Positions 1-9,739 of a stretch of 64,000 nucleotides of DNA are shown one piece after another (the first letter of the stretch is position 1; each line of letters starts with the position of its first letter). The notes under the pieces are model-generated. The model was not told where the DNA came from and did no database searches. It saw only the letters and a list, made by a program, of their open reading frames with translations. The translations under genes were made by a program, and so were the position numbers. Where the stretch lies: contig JAPNXP010000004.1 of assembly GCA_028753945.1 (NCBI GenBank), positions 4,774,001 through 4,838,000 on the forward strand. The letters run 5' to 3'. The DNA is from Hexactinellida sp. DTS-2022 (Eukaryota; Porifera; Hexactinellida).

Positions 1-184
1 CAGTCGACTCCGCTTAATAGAGTCACCTCGGGACCAGGTTGCTTTGACACCATTAAGCGGAGAAACCGATTAACCGAAAATATTGTAAGCCAAACTGTAA
101 TTCCGTCCTATAAATCCTGTGAAATTTTGACCCGATAAGCGGAGAAACCGATTAACCGGTGGCTCTATTAAGCGGAGTTGACTG
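1..184. mobile_element. F-family pogo/Tigger-like MITE
   Basis: Both ends read CAGT(C/T)GACTCCGCTTAAT as inverted repeats, and inner TTAATCGG words recur in both orientations. A close copy lies at 29542-29731. No coding capacity. Confidence 0.75.
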
Positions 185-489
185 TAATCAGAGAAATAAT
201 TTAGCATTTCCCTATCGACGAATAATCGGAAATTGTATTTAATATTCGAAATTCGTTGTTGCATTGGAGAATATGCACACACAATTGCGTGAACAAAATT
301 GAATAATTTTATTTGATTCAGTACACTTTAGGCCTTTCTCAGGGCTTTTAACAATTTAGTGACACATTTAATACTATTTTCGGTTAAGGGCCTTAAGGCG
401 AACAAATTTCGACGGTTTCGCATTAACTAGAACAGAATTAGTGCCAGGAATTCTCCGACAAGTAATTCTGGAAAATTTCATAATTTTAA
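185..489. other. Stretch with no recognised feature
   Basis: AT-rich sequence with no convincing coding region or repeat that I recognise. Confidence 0.4.
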
Positions 490-809
490 ACTCCGGTTAA
501 AACGAAGTCTAAAGGACCCTTGGTTTACTTTGATATAAACGGAGTGAAATTAACTATTATCCGTATGGGGATTATAACTCGAATAAACATATTTATCTAA
601 TATAAGCATTAATACGATTATCAACCAACTATAATAAATAAATAGTAATAAAATGTGATATTCTCGAAAATTCACAAACATGAGTCCCAAAATGGCGAAA
701 AAACAATAATCGCCAGATTACTATTCGAGTAAATAGGGTATGTAGTATACTTTCGTTATAAGCGGGTATCTCGTTATATCCAACTTCGTTATAACGAGAG
801 TTTACTGTA
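490..809. mobile_element. C-related MITE, interrupted
   Basis: CGTTATAACGA-type words occur at both sides and the right end is AACGAGAGTTTACTG before TA. A middle stretch of about 140 bases is not shared with related copies near 32000-32125 and 49732-49843. Confidence 0.5.
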
Positions 810-824
810 AACTAAATAGAACTA

Positions 825-967
825 CAGTAGAAACTCGTTAGTACGAACACTATTTCACTCCCCTTTCAAAGCTTTTTCAGTACAAATGACACCGGTAAAT
901 ACGAATTCCAGATAAGGCGAACGTATTTTGACGGTCCCCTGGTGTTCGTACTAATGAGGTTCTACTG
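825..967. mobile_element. A-family pogo/Tigger-like MITE
   Basis: Flanked by TA, ends CAGTAGAA and GGTTCTACTG, with TACGAAC and AAGGCGAAC words inside. It sits 50 bases upstream of the LisH gene start, so it may overlap the promoter or 5' UTR. Confidence 0.75.
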
Positions 968-1016
968 TATTTACAGGTTAGTATTAATAGAGACATTAAT
1001 ATAAATACAATTTCCG

Positions 1017-1826
1017 ATGCAATCGAATTCTCCGCAACAGACCACTGACACCGCGATTCACCAGCTGTCAGCTCGACTGGTTAGCGACTATCTACAGAGA
1101 GAGGGGTGCCACAAAGCGCAACAACATTTCCATTTGGAATCTCCATTAAAATCTATATTTACTCATTCTTGTACGAACTGTGCACCCCCCAGTTCCCTAC
1201 ACACACTCCTAACTGACTACTATAAACTGTTATCCATGGTTAATAACGAAAATAGTCGCATTCCTCACTGCGATAACTCAATGCAGATTATAAAGGCGTC
1301 GACCAGTAAGAAAAGGAAGCCAACTCGATTAGACCAATTAGCTTGTATCCCATTGCAATATACTAATGGGAAAAACAACACAATTAATGAAGGTGAATAT
1401 TTAGGTGAGGAACTTGAAAATCATAAAATATTATTAGACAAGCATGATAGTTCGATACAGAACTTAATACATTTAGCGAATATGCAACAGAAAACTCTAC
1501 AAAGCCTAGTATTAGCATCTATAAGGCAAAACACTTTAATTGATCCTGAAAATAATTCTCCGAGGAAAAAAGCTAAACTTATGCCAGAAACGAAATCTCC
1601 GAAGAAAAAAGATAAATCAGGAATAGCAACAAAAGACTCAGAAAGAGATGAATATATGACTCAGTTAATCGACACTATCCTTAATGACCAGTCGCTACTC
1701 GATAAACTGGTTAACTACATAAACCTGTCATTGGACACTCCGAATACCGAGGATGCCATAGCGGAGAATGTTATGCGTCTAACCGAGAGCGATCCACAAT
1801 TCGGAGACATTCTATGGCCCAGCTAG
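1017..1826 (+). CDS. LisH-motif nuclear protein, NPAT-like
   Basis: A 269-residue single-exon protein. Residues about 17-45 form a LisH dimerisation motif (ARLVSDYLQREG followed by an LES tripeptide), and the segment to about residue 72 resembles the N terminus of NPAT, the histone-gene transcription coactivator. NPAT is normally over 1,000 residues, so this would be a greatly shortened relative or just another LisH protein. The middle has lysine-rich basic patches (KKRKP near residue 98, PRKKAK and SPKKKDK near 182-200) that look like nuclear localisation signals. The C-terminal 55 residues form a predicted helical acidic block (TQLIDTILNDQSLLDKL...) ending in DILWPS. The first Met of the open frame is used; a MITE ends 50 bases upstream. 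The LisH call is fairly firm; the NPAT link is tentative. Confidence 0.6.
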   Translation: MQSNSPQQTTDTAIHQLSARLVSDYLQREGCHKAQQHFHLESPLKSIFTHSCTNCAPPSSLHTLLTDYYKLLSMVNNENSRIPHCDNSMQIIKASTSKKRKPTRLDQLACIPLQYTNGKNNTINEGEYLGEELENHKILLDKHDSSIQNLIHLANMQQKTLQSLVLASIRQNTLIDPENNSPRKKAKLMPETKSPKKKDKSGIATKDSERDEYMTQLIDTILNDQSLLDKLVNYINLSLDTPNTEDAIAENVMRLTESDPQFGDILWPS

Positions 1827-2011
1827 CTATCTGAGATAATAAGGTCTTGTAATAAGTAATAATACATTCATATTAAGGAATTAATTAAACTATCAGTTAA
1901 TTGTTCATAATATTATCAGAAATGTTGGTGGTTTAACATTAAATTGTGTGGTATTCAACACAAATAAAGTCATATAAAGTAGAAATAACTTATACGAGCC
2001 CTTCGGTCTCG

Positions 2012-2067
2012 GTCGCTTTGCGACAGATCGGTGCTACGCACCTCAAGTTAACGGCCGCTATGCGGCC
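2012..2067. repeat. String of three short GC-rich stem-loops
   Basis: Three perfect hairpins with 3-base loops follow each other: GTCGC-TTT-GCGAC (2012-2024), GGTGC-TAC-GCACC (2030-2042) and GGCCGC-TAT-GCGGCC (2053-2067). The patch is GC-rich in AT-rich surroundings and leads straight into the 141-bp tandem array. Confidence 0.7.
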
Positions 2068-2149
2068 TTACTCCCCACCGTTGCTACCATGGAAAATGTT
2101 AGAGGAAGTTATATACAACTCTTTCTACCATTTCCATAGTTTTAACTTG

Positions 2150-3035
2150 TTTACGAATAATTCCCGTCGGAAGCAAACTTCTAGAATGATTTTGAATTTT
2201 TCGTTAATTTGTTTACATATTTTTGGTAAACAACATAACAACAACAAATATTCATATTAGAAATTAAAAATGCGAAATTCGTGTTCAGCACACTTGTTTA
2301 CCTATAATACCCTTTGAAAGCAAACTTCTAGGTTGATTTCGAATTTCATTAATTTGTTTACCTATTTTGTGTAAACAACAACAATAAATATTCATATTAT
2401 AAATTTATAGACGCGAAATTCGTGTTCAGCATACTTGTTTACCTACAATACCCGTTGAAAGCTAACTTCTAGGTTGATTTTGAATTTTCATTAATTTGTT
2501 TACCTATTTTGTGTAAACAACAACAACAAATATTCATATTATAAATTTATAAACGCGAAATTCGTGTTCAGCATACTTGTTTACCTATAATACCCGTTGA
2601 AAGCTAACTTCTAGGTTGATTTTGAATTTTAATTAATTTGTTTACCTATTTTGTGTAAACAACAACAACAAATATTAATATGAGAAATTTATAAACGCGA
2701 AATTCGTGTTCGGCATACTTGTTTACCTATAATACCCGTTGAAAGCTAACTTCTAGGTTGATTTTGAATTTTAATTAATTTGTTTACCTATTTTGTGTAA
2801 ACAACAACAACAAATATTCATATTAGAAAAATATAACCGCGAAAATCGTCTTCAGCATACTTGTTTACCTATAATATCCGTTGGAAGCTAACTTCTTGGT
2901 TGATTTTGAATTTTCATTAATTTGTTTACCTATTTTGTGTAAACAACAACAACAAATATTCATATGAGAAATTTATAAACGCGAAATTCGTGTTCAGCAT
3001 ACTTGTTTACCTATTATAAGAATTGTTTACCTATT
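2150..3035. repeat. Tandem array, about 141-bp unit, about six copies
   Basis: Successive units start near 2164, 2311, 2452, 2593, 2735 and 2877, giving a period of 141-143. Each contains TTGTTTACC, a second TTGTTTACC that pairs with a downstream GTGTAAACAA, an (CAA)n run and CGCGAAATTCGTGTTCAGCA. The repeated TGTTTAC/GTAAACA core equals the forkhead-factor consensus. No coding capacity. Confidence 0.85.
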
Positions 3036-3112
3036 ATAACATTTGAAAGTTAGTTTATATCCCAATATTAATTGCGGTTTCTATTCCCCCATCAATTTAA
3101 TATAATCCGGAC

Positions 3113-3142
3113 AAACACACACACACACAAACAAACAAACAA
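3113..3142. repeat. (CA)n and (CAAA)n microsatellite
   Basis: A short run of CA dinucleotides passes directly into AAAC repeats. Confidence 0.8.
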
Positions 3143-3164
3143 CAATCGAGATTTAATAATATAG

Positions 3165-3318
3165 ATGTAGACCGTCTATTTCTAGACCAGGTTTTCTTAC
3201 ATATATAATAGTATTACCCATATACGGCAGGGCTTTTGGTCTACAGAATTTATAGATTGTCTACAAATTTGTGTCTTATTTGTATGGGCTTTTATAGACC
3301 GTCTACATACAAGGATGC
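3165..3318. mobile_element. H-family MITE
   Basis: Ends carry GTAGACCGTCTA as inverted repeats and the inner part contains GTATTACCCATA. Related copies lie at 13401-13562, 35551-35711 (opposite orientation) and 57011-57150. Confidence 0.65.
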
Positions 3319-3401
3319 TTTTTAAAGTAAGGGCGAAATAACTGAAGAAATTTGATAAATTCAAGAATTTAACCAGAACTGAAGCATTAAACTAACAATA
3401 C

Positions 3402-3560
3402 AGTGGAGTGGATACAGGTTATAACTTATAAGAACTCAATTTGTAATGTCTATGGGAGCATCTCTCGATTTTCGCCGCGCCTAGAAATTTTCCTTTCGAA
3501 TTACATGTCTGAAATAAACCCTGGGTGTATAAAAATATGTTCTTATAACCAAACAGTTCT
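3402..3560. mobile_element. Degenerate E-like ends around a K-family fragment
   Basis: CAGTGGA...GGTTATAAC at the left and GTTCTTATAACC at the right resemble family E. Between them lies an inverted K-type segment (TCTCGATTTTCGCCGCGCC) related to 55071-55195 and 59920-60055. Confidence 0.4.
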
Positions 3561-3565
3561 AATTA

Positions 3566-3710
3566 GAGTGGTGTTCGAGTAATAGCAAGTCACGAAATTT
3601 GATGGCTAATAGGTGAACTTGCTATTAGAGCAACATAATTAATACTAAATGCTCGCTTTGGACTGAATTTATTCGTTAATAGAGCAATATTGCTATTAGA
3701 ACACCACTGT
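3566..3710. mobile_element. D-family pogo/Tigger-like MITE
   Basis: Ends AGTGGTGTTCG and GAACACCACTGT, with TAATAGCAA words in both orientations. Confidence 0.7.
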
Positions 3711-3932
3711 GCCTACTAACAAATAGAACCATTTTCCAGAATATGGTGGCAAGAAAGTTAACAAATGCGACAGAAAACCGAAATATAATTCCTTGTCACG
3801 CTACGGAAATGGAATTGGAGTTTACTTTGCCGAAAACAATTAATGTATAAATGTACTACATTGATAAATACGATATAATAGTACCAGTGTTAATTGAATA
3901 GTGATTGGGTTGCGATTGAATCAATTGAGAGT

Positions 3933-4424
3933 TCAGTTTACTTCCTCAGTATTCTGTTGTTGTTGTTGTTGTTGTTGTTTGTCTCCATCACGAGTGGGAC
4001 TATAAGCAGCGGAGTAGGTAGATATATAAGCGTTGTATTCTGATTTGGCTCTAGAGGTGTCAAGAACCGGTTGGTGGGCGGGATACGCCGCGACTTCCGG
4101 TTCGCGGTATTCAGCTAGCTCTTTGGGGACAGGGGCCCGTTGCTTAGAAATATCGTTGCGGTATGTGGTCTCGAAATAGTGGCTGTATTGGGATGGGACA
4201 CACTTTGGTTTAGCTAAGTTTTTAATATCGAAAACATCTTCGTACCAATTCCCAATGAGAGTATCGGTGGAATATGAAGTTTGCGTTGTGTTAGAAATCC
4301 ATTCATTCTGGTTTATAGCTTCCTCCGAAAAACGCTCTTTCTTTCTGCGGAATATCTCGAGACTCGATTCGTTAGATTCCGAGTCTACCTGGGAGGGAGC
4401 TTTGTTTGTTCTCGTCTTGTCCAT
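3933..4424 (-). CDS. CFAP68: CFAP68 (C11orf1-type), cilia and flagella associated protein
   Basis: A 163-residue single-exon protein. The central block (residues about 44-135) contains TLIGNWYEDVFDIKN, PSQYSHYFETTY and a later AHQPVLD, which match the conserved core of the vertebrate C11orf1/CFAP68 family, a microtubule inner protein of axonemal doublets. The length fits the family. The N-terminal 40 residues are charged and unconserved. The C terminus has a run of eight glutamines from a CAA/CAG microsatellite just before the stop, an unusual tail. Its presence supports a ciliated organism, in line with LRGUK in the same window. Confidence 0.8.
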   Translation of the reverse strand: MDKTRTNKAPSQVDSESNESSLEIFRRKKERFSEEAINQNEWISNTTQTSYSTDTLIGNWYEDVFDIKNLAKPKCVPSQYSHYFETTYRNDISKQRAPVPKELAEYREPEVAAYPAHQPVLDTSRAKSEYNAYISTYSAAYSPTRDGDKQQQQQQQQNTEEVN

Positions 4425-4455
4425 TCTAAATTCTAATCATACACAAAATGAACTT

Positions 4456-4602
4456 AAGGGGACATTCAAACGTTTTTCCAGAAACTATAACCCCCTTCCT
4501 ATGTCACGCTTTTTACTATTTTGTAAATTGTAATACAAAAGGATGATATGTCACACACTAGTTAACCTGCCTTGGAAGCGTTACGTAACGTTTGAACGTC
4601 CA
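4456..4602. mobile_element. L-family MITE
   Basis: Ends GGGGACATTCAAACGTT and AACGTTTGAACGTCC are inverted repeats. The inner TATGTCACGC and TTTGTAATACAAAA are shared with 12137-12293, 18594-18715 and 33405-33680. It starts about 30 bases upstream of the CFAP68 start and separates it from the neighbouring hydrolase gene. Confidence 0.7.
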
Positions 4603-4701
4603 TAAACTTCTCCAATAAACTGCAAATACGTATTCGAATTCAGGTCAACAATATCAACAGGAATAAATATCAAAATCAAAAAAATCAAAAAATAGAATGA
4701 C

Positions 4702-6143
4702 TCAGTCCCTATCAATAAACTTATGCAGAAACGCATCCAACTTCTCATATGCCTCGAGTGTAGCATTCAATCTAATGTTTGGTGGCAGAATTGTAAAGAA
4801 CCCATGAAACATTTTCTGACTCATAAAATACTCTACTTGGCCCCCACTCTGCTCAAACCGTTCCTTCAGCAGCTGTCCTTCTGTCAGCAGCACGTCGTAT
4901 TCCGCGCTTATAACCAGTGTGGGGGGAGTCCTGAGAAGTCTGACTGAAACAGGAAAGTGGTGTACGCAAGGAATTATCCAGGAGCGCGAGACGCTCCTTT
5001 TGGAGCATGATTTTTGGAAAATTTGAATTTAGGAGCGCGAAAATTTGGAATCCTCTCCTATATCGTAACATTAATTTGTGATTTCGGCGTATGAAAATTG
5101 TATCAGACCAGGATTAGGAGCGTTTTTATAAATGGCTGTATAGTACACTGGGTGTACGGGTCCAGGAGCTTGTCAGCGTAGCGAGAGTACGCAGCAACCA
5201 TGGATGCCGTCGGTTCCCAATCTATAGCAGGCAATAAGTGTGGATATACAGTCTGTCTCTCTTTGTAGTGTTTGCTTAGCAGAGGAAGTCTCGAGTTAAT
5301 AATGAGAGGATACAAATCGACAGAACCGTGTAATAACAGAGATATATAAGTAGCTAGTAAAGATGTTGAGATTAACCTTGGTTGATTCTCCTTTTTATGG
5401 AAAGATTCCAAATCCCAATTAACAAATTGAACCCACGGGTATATAAGGGACATGGATAGGAGAGGGGCGTATTTATGAGTGTATTCTTTCCACTTAAATG
5501 CTATGTATAAAGATAAGTGCGACCCAAAACTGTCACCTCCTATTGAAACGCGGTTCGGATCAATTCCAAACTTTTCGGTATTATCGAATAGGTGTGTTAC
5601 TATTTTTAGACATTCTTCGTGTGGAGTTGGGATTAACACCCCTGGACTTAGAGGGTAGTTTGGTGTTATTATCTTTATTCTCATTTTGTGCGACAAATAT
5701 CGCATCGAAGCGTCGTATAACTTGGGAGAGAGCTTGACCCCACCTCCCCCATGGAAATACACTAGCGAGGGTAGATAGGATTCGTGCAGTATGTCATTGG
5801 GGGTGTGTATAAACACCTGGTGTCCGTTTATCTCCCAAACCTGTGTCGTAACCGGAAGAAGAGTCAGGTTTGGAGAAGTGAAATATAGAGAAGTATTCTG
5901 CTCTCCCCTGTCCAATAAATAACGGAAACTAGAATTAAAGTCGACCAATCCCCACCTGGCCAGATAGCCTATAAAGTGTATCTTTGCATCTGTAACGAGT
6001 GGGACCAGAGACAGAAATAATATATCCGGACAGCTTAGCTCACGGTGTTCCTTCTCCTTATCACAGCCGTAATATACCTTATAGAACCCACACGCTACTA
6101 ATACTACTGATACAGCAATGCCCAGCCAAACACGATTCAACAT
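4702..6143 (-). CDS. AADAC/NCEH1-like alpha/beta hydrolase, coding exon split by a MITE
   Basis: Membrane-anchored carboxylesterase of the arylacetamide deacetylase family, which hydrolyses ester or amide bonds of lipids and drugs on the ER lumenal side. The 5' part (6143 down to about 5151) encodes an N-terminal signal anchor (residues 5-25), the oxyanion HGGGG (131-135) and the nucleophile elbow GDSFG (Ser205). The 3' part (about 4958 to 4702) encodes AEYDVLLTEG with the acid Asp and MFHGFF with the catalytic His. Between them sits a 184-bp I-family MITE (4967-5150) flanked by an 8-bp duplication. Unspliced read-through stops inside the MITE (stop at 5103) and loses Asp and His. A donor in the MITE end (ACCCA|GTGTAC) and acceptor (GTCAG|A) just past it would rejoin the frame. 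The pre-insertion sequence has a one-base deficit in a C run (4921-4926 on the plus strand). It may be a gene with a MITE-derived intron or a recent pseudogene. Confidence 0.75.
4967..5150. mobile_element. I-family MITE inserted in the hydrolase coding sequence
   Basis: Starts CAAGGAATTATCC and ends GTACACTG. The perfect 8-bp repeat GGTGTACG flanks it (4959-4966 and 5151-5158), a hAT-style target duplication. Inner text includes GGAGCGCGAGACGCTCC and GATCAGACCAGGATTAGG-type sequence shared with the other I copies. Confidence 0.9.
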
Positions 6144-6177
6144 TCAGCTAATGATATAAGATATATTATTAGTAACT

Positions 6178-6337
6178 AGTGGTGTTCGCGTAATAGCAAG
6201 TCGCATTTGCACGAAATTTCCTTGCTAATAAACGAATTTGCTATTAGAGGAACAGAATTAACATAAGTGCTTACTTGGGGCTGAAAATAACTTGTTATTA
6301 GAGCAATATTATATTATTGCTATTAGGCGAACACTGT
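6178..6337. mobile_element. D-family MITE
   Basis: Ends AGTGGTGTTCGCG and CGAACACTG with TAATAGCAA/CTATTAG words. It lies immediately upstream of the hydrolase gene start. Confidence 0.7.
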
Positions 6338-6342
6338 AATAC

Positions 6343-6490
6343 ACAGTATACTCGCATTAATACGAATACTTGATAAGGTGGACAAGGTTAAATTCCCCTA
6401 GTGGTCTAGCCTATACAAATGCATGCCAATGACTCCGGGTAATACGAACAAATTTCGATGGTCTCCTGGTGTCCGTATTAAGAACTAATG
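6343..6490. mobile_element. B-family MITE
   Basis: ACAGTATACTCGCATTAATACGAA-type left end, ATGCATGC-containing centre and GTCCGTATTAA right end. The termini are eroded. Confidence 0.6.
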
Positions 6491-6880
6491 TAAATATATA
6501 AATCAAGAGAGATAATACAGTAGGCCGCTTAGGGGACTTCATTGGAACATCATAAGTAGACTCGTTAATATACACCAGGGACCGTTGAATTATTAATATT
6601 ATCCGTGTTCATAATAACGAGAGTATATTGTATAATAATTAGTTCATAAATCGGGATAAAATATTTTCTAACGCGGTGTCCTAATTAAGCGGCTTCCATT
6701 CTATAACGAATCAGCAACCAAGCCTGTAAACTTATATCTATGAATTCGCGAAAACCCAGACTTATACTACAAGACTAATAATTTTGTTATATTTTCCCAA
6801 AGCCTGAAATATTATTAATTAAATACACAATTACGTAAGAATAATTGAATGCCGTGCAACGTTTCAAACTACCTCGCTAA
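6491..6880. other. Decayed MITE fragments
   Basis: Short pieces with CAGTAGGCCGCTTA, CTCGTTAATA and AATTAAGCGGC, related to the F and A/B families but without intact ends. No gene seen. Confidence 0.4.
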
Positions 6881-7017
6881 TACAGTGCAACTTCGCTAAT
6901 CCGACAAACAAGTTCGGGTAATCTTCAATTCGGATAATTTAAGGCTGAACTAGTTCATGCAACAACATTGGGACCAGCCTGGGATGTTTTCGGATAACCA
7001 GTATAGTATCCACTGTA
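6881..7017. mobile_element. O-family MITE
   Basis: TA-flanked, left end CAGTGCAACTTCGCTAATCC, with inner CGGATAA words and a right end TATCCACTG. Related to 38170-38289. Confidence 0.6.
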
Positions 7018-7085
7018 CTAAACAGACTAACGGATAGTCTTAATTTCAATTGGAAATTATAGTTTAATTTTGAGAATTTGTTAAC

Positions 7086-7988
7086 TCAATCTTTACCTAA
7101 AATATCAGAATGATTCAACCAAAACACATCTGAGATAATATCTTCGTTTGAAACTTTGATTTCTTTACAAACTCGCGGCTTTTTACACGCTCCACCTGAA
7201 TGCACTAATAATGAACCATCACTTGATTGGCTAACATCTTGAGAATTAGCTTCAACTACATTTCCATTTACTTTATTTATCCAATACAAACAACTGCCTT
7301 TCCTAAACTTTGCATCTATATTATTATAATTAATCCCAAATTCAGTGAATAATATCTCGTTTTTATCAGCTGCGAAAGTATCTTTAAGTCTGGTCGCCGC
7401 TTCAGTGGTAGATTTGCCTGACTTTACAATTTCCCAGAAGACAGTATTGTACAGATTGTTAATATGACAGTCCGCTTGCCTCCAGCTTAAATAGTCCCTT
7501 AGCGAAACAGTGTTTGGATAGAGTACAACCCTGCCATCGAATGCCGGCGGATAATTCAGTTTATTCGAAGGGAAGAAGTTAGCCCAATTGTACACATAAT
7601 TCGAAGTGAATAGCGAAACTAGGTTGGAGAGTATTTTACTACTTCTACGACTGAAAAGTGTCATTTTTCGATCGAATATAAAACTGTACTCGTCACTCTG
7701 ACCGTATGCGAAAACAATTTCGCGAAATTCCTCCATCACCGACTGTGCACATAAATCCATTAGCGTTAAAGCGCGGATATCATTCGGTTTAACGAACTCG
7801 TGTTCGCTTGTAAATCTATGGAAACCTCTTCCGTCAATTCTAACACAAATCCAACAACCAAGCAAACACCTATCGTCTTGTTCAAACTTCTTCACATATT
7901 CAAATCGAGATTTAGCCATTTGTACTAGCGATCTACTGTACGTAGATAGGAACTGTTTGTAAACTTTAAGATTTAATAAACTAACCAT
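7086..7988 (-). CDS. THG1L: tRNA-His guanylyltransferase (THG1L)
   Basis: Adds G-1 to the 5' end of tRNA-His by 3'-5' polymerisation, the identity element for histidyl-tRNA synthetase. The protein follows the eukaryotic family end to end: MAKSRFEYVKKFE, then RIDGRGFHRF with the metal-binding Asp, GQSDEYSF with the second catalytic Asp, DGRVVLYPN, WRQADCHINNLYNT and ADKNEILF, and a C-terminal SDVFWLNHSDIL as in animal proteins. The open frame starts at residue 1 (position 7988); the MAKSRFE core starts 23 residues later (position 7919). The extra N-terminal segment is basic and hydroxylated and could be a mitochondrial presequence, as human THG1L also has a leader. Single exon, 300 residues, near the usual length. 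Confidence 0.95.
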   Translation of the reverse strand: MVSLLNLKVYKQFLSTYSRSLVQMAKSRFEYVKKFEQDDRCLLGCWICVRIDGRGFHRFTSEHEFVKPNDIRALTLMDLCAQSVMEEFREIVFAYGQSDEYSFIFDRKMTLFSRRSSKILSNLVSLFTSNYVYNWANFFPSNKLNYPPAFDGRVVLYPNTVSLRDYLSWRQADCHINNLYNTVFWEIVKSGKSTTEAATRLKDTFAADKNEILFTEFGINYNNIDAKFRKGSCLYWINKVNGNVVEANSQDVSQSSDGSLLVHSGGACKKPRVCKEIKVSNEDIISDVFWLNHSDILGKD

Positions 7989-8081
7989 TAAGAGATTCTA
8001 AATAACTCCGTACAAATCTATATCTTATTACTAGCATAGTTGCGGTATTAGCAAGTGATTTTAGTTACACTTTTAGAAGAA

Positions 8082-8312
8082 TATTTCGTTAATACGAACA
8101 CGGGTAAGACGAGATATCGGTTAAGGAGTACAAGGTTTAATTCCCATAGCCTATACGAATGCATGCAAGTGACTCTAATTAATAGGAACAGATTTCGATG
8201 GTCACCTTTTGTTCGAAATAACCGGAGTCATGTAAATACATTTGTCTATAGTCTATGGGAATTAAACCTTGTTAGCCTTATCAGTGTTGTTATATTACGA
8301 GAGTCCACTGTA
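8082..8312. mobile_element. B-family MITE, enlarged
   Basis: CGTTAATACGAACACGG at the left, ACGAGAGTCCACTG before TA at the right, and two copies of the inner CATAG...GGAATTAAACC text, suggesting an internal duplication or two overlapping copies. Confidence 0.6.
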
Positions 8313-8893
8313 TGCACTTTCCCCAAAGTTATTTCGGGAAGTCTCATTATTAAAACGATTGCACAGTTTGATTACCAACGCTGGCCTAATCAATAATATT
8401 AGCTATAGTACAAAGGGACAACCTTCAAAATGCTGATAATTATGTTAATATGAAAACTATGCATTTTGTAATTCGTATTGCACTTATCGACCACCAATAT
8501 GAACTCTCCTCCTATTAGTTATCCCATGATGCTAAGTATTAAACGAACAGTATTGGAAGTCTATAGTTGACTCCACCCCTGATTAACCATAGGAATATGT
8601 ATAGTTTGTGTTAGGGGAGTTAAAGTTCAAACGCTACAAATCATGAGCTGATAAAACTATTATTATCCTGGTTATTATAATACTGTTGCATTGGAATTCT
8701 TATAGAACTAAATCTAAATATATCTCAAACTCCCAATGTGAATGCTCATTATACATAAATATTTATCCAGTATTACATGAGGACACATTTACTCGATGTA
8801 ATTTAACGGTTTTCAGTGCATTAAGTTTGCTTTAATGCACATCAATTACTGTTTATTGCTTATTTCCCATTTAAGCGGAGTAGATTGTATATA
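8313..8893. other. Stretch with no recognised feature
   Basis: AT-rich, no coding region or family repeat recognised apart from an AAGCGGAGTAGATTGTA remnant of an F-type end near 8872. Confidence 0.4.
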
Positions 8894-9063
8894 CAGTAGA
8901 CTCTCGTTAGTACGAACACGGTTAATACGAAATTCCGGTTAATAGTAAACTATTTCAGTCCCTACTAAAGCCTTTTCATACAAAGATATTAGTTTTAATA
9001 CAAACTCCGTATAAGACAAAAGCATTTTGATCCCCTGGTGTTCCTACTAACGAGGTTCTACTG
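8894..9063. mobile_element. A-family MITE
   Basis: TA-flanked, ends CAGTAGACTCTCGTTAGTAC and AACGAGGTTCTACTG, with TACGAAC words inside. Confidence 0.8.
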
Positions 9064-9073
9064 TAGCTGTATA

Positions 9074-9246
9074 CATTAGACTCTCGATAAAACAAAGACT
9101 AAGGGAGTGTCGAAATTTGTTCCAATTATCCAGAAATTCGTATTAAGTCTCTCGCATGCAATTGTATAGGCTAAGGTAAATAAACCTTGTACTCCTTAAC
9201 CGATATTTCGCCTTATCCGTGTTCCTATTAAAGAGAGTCTACTGTA
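9074..9246. mobile_element. B-family MITE
   Basis: Left end CATTAGACTCTCG, right end AGAGAGTCTACTG. The inner GCATGCAATTGTATAGGC and CCTTGTACTCCTTAACCG text is typical of family B. Confidence 0.75.
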
Positions 9247-9739
9247 ATTAACTGGCATTTGCACCACATTCCTGATATGTTTAAACATGGTCAAAAGATT
9301 AATTGACAGTGGGATACAAAATAAACGGACATTGTGTACAAGGGAATAACCTTAAGAACTTCATGGATAGTAGTAATTATAATTTTTAAAACAATAATAT
9401 TACACACACACATACACACACAAACAACAAGTACTAACTATGTGCGAAATAACAACATTATAATAGTTTGTAGCAGTTAATGGATAAAAGTGAGGGAAAT
9501 TAACAGAATACATAACACACTATAGATATTCTGCATATACAAAGTATAACGAATAGCGTTAATACGGTTATTAAACTGATTAATCAATAGTTATTCCATA
9601 CATTAAGAAGTTAGTAGGTGCGACATATAACCTATGTACACATCAATGCGCTTTTGCGCTTGTTAGCAACTATCCTATACAATTAATATTTGAGTTTTCT
9701 TGAAGATGTTTTTTTTGTGGAGAGCTTGATAGTATAATG
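9247..9739. other. 3' flank of the phosphatase gene
   Basis: AT-rich with a short CACACA run near 9403-9423. No other feature recognised. Confidence 0.4.

Noticed and set aside
1946-2260. 104-codon open frame
   Set aside because: It runs over the hairpin string and into the 141-bp tandem array; no conserved motif.
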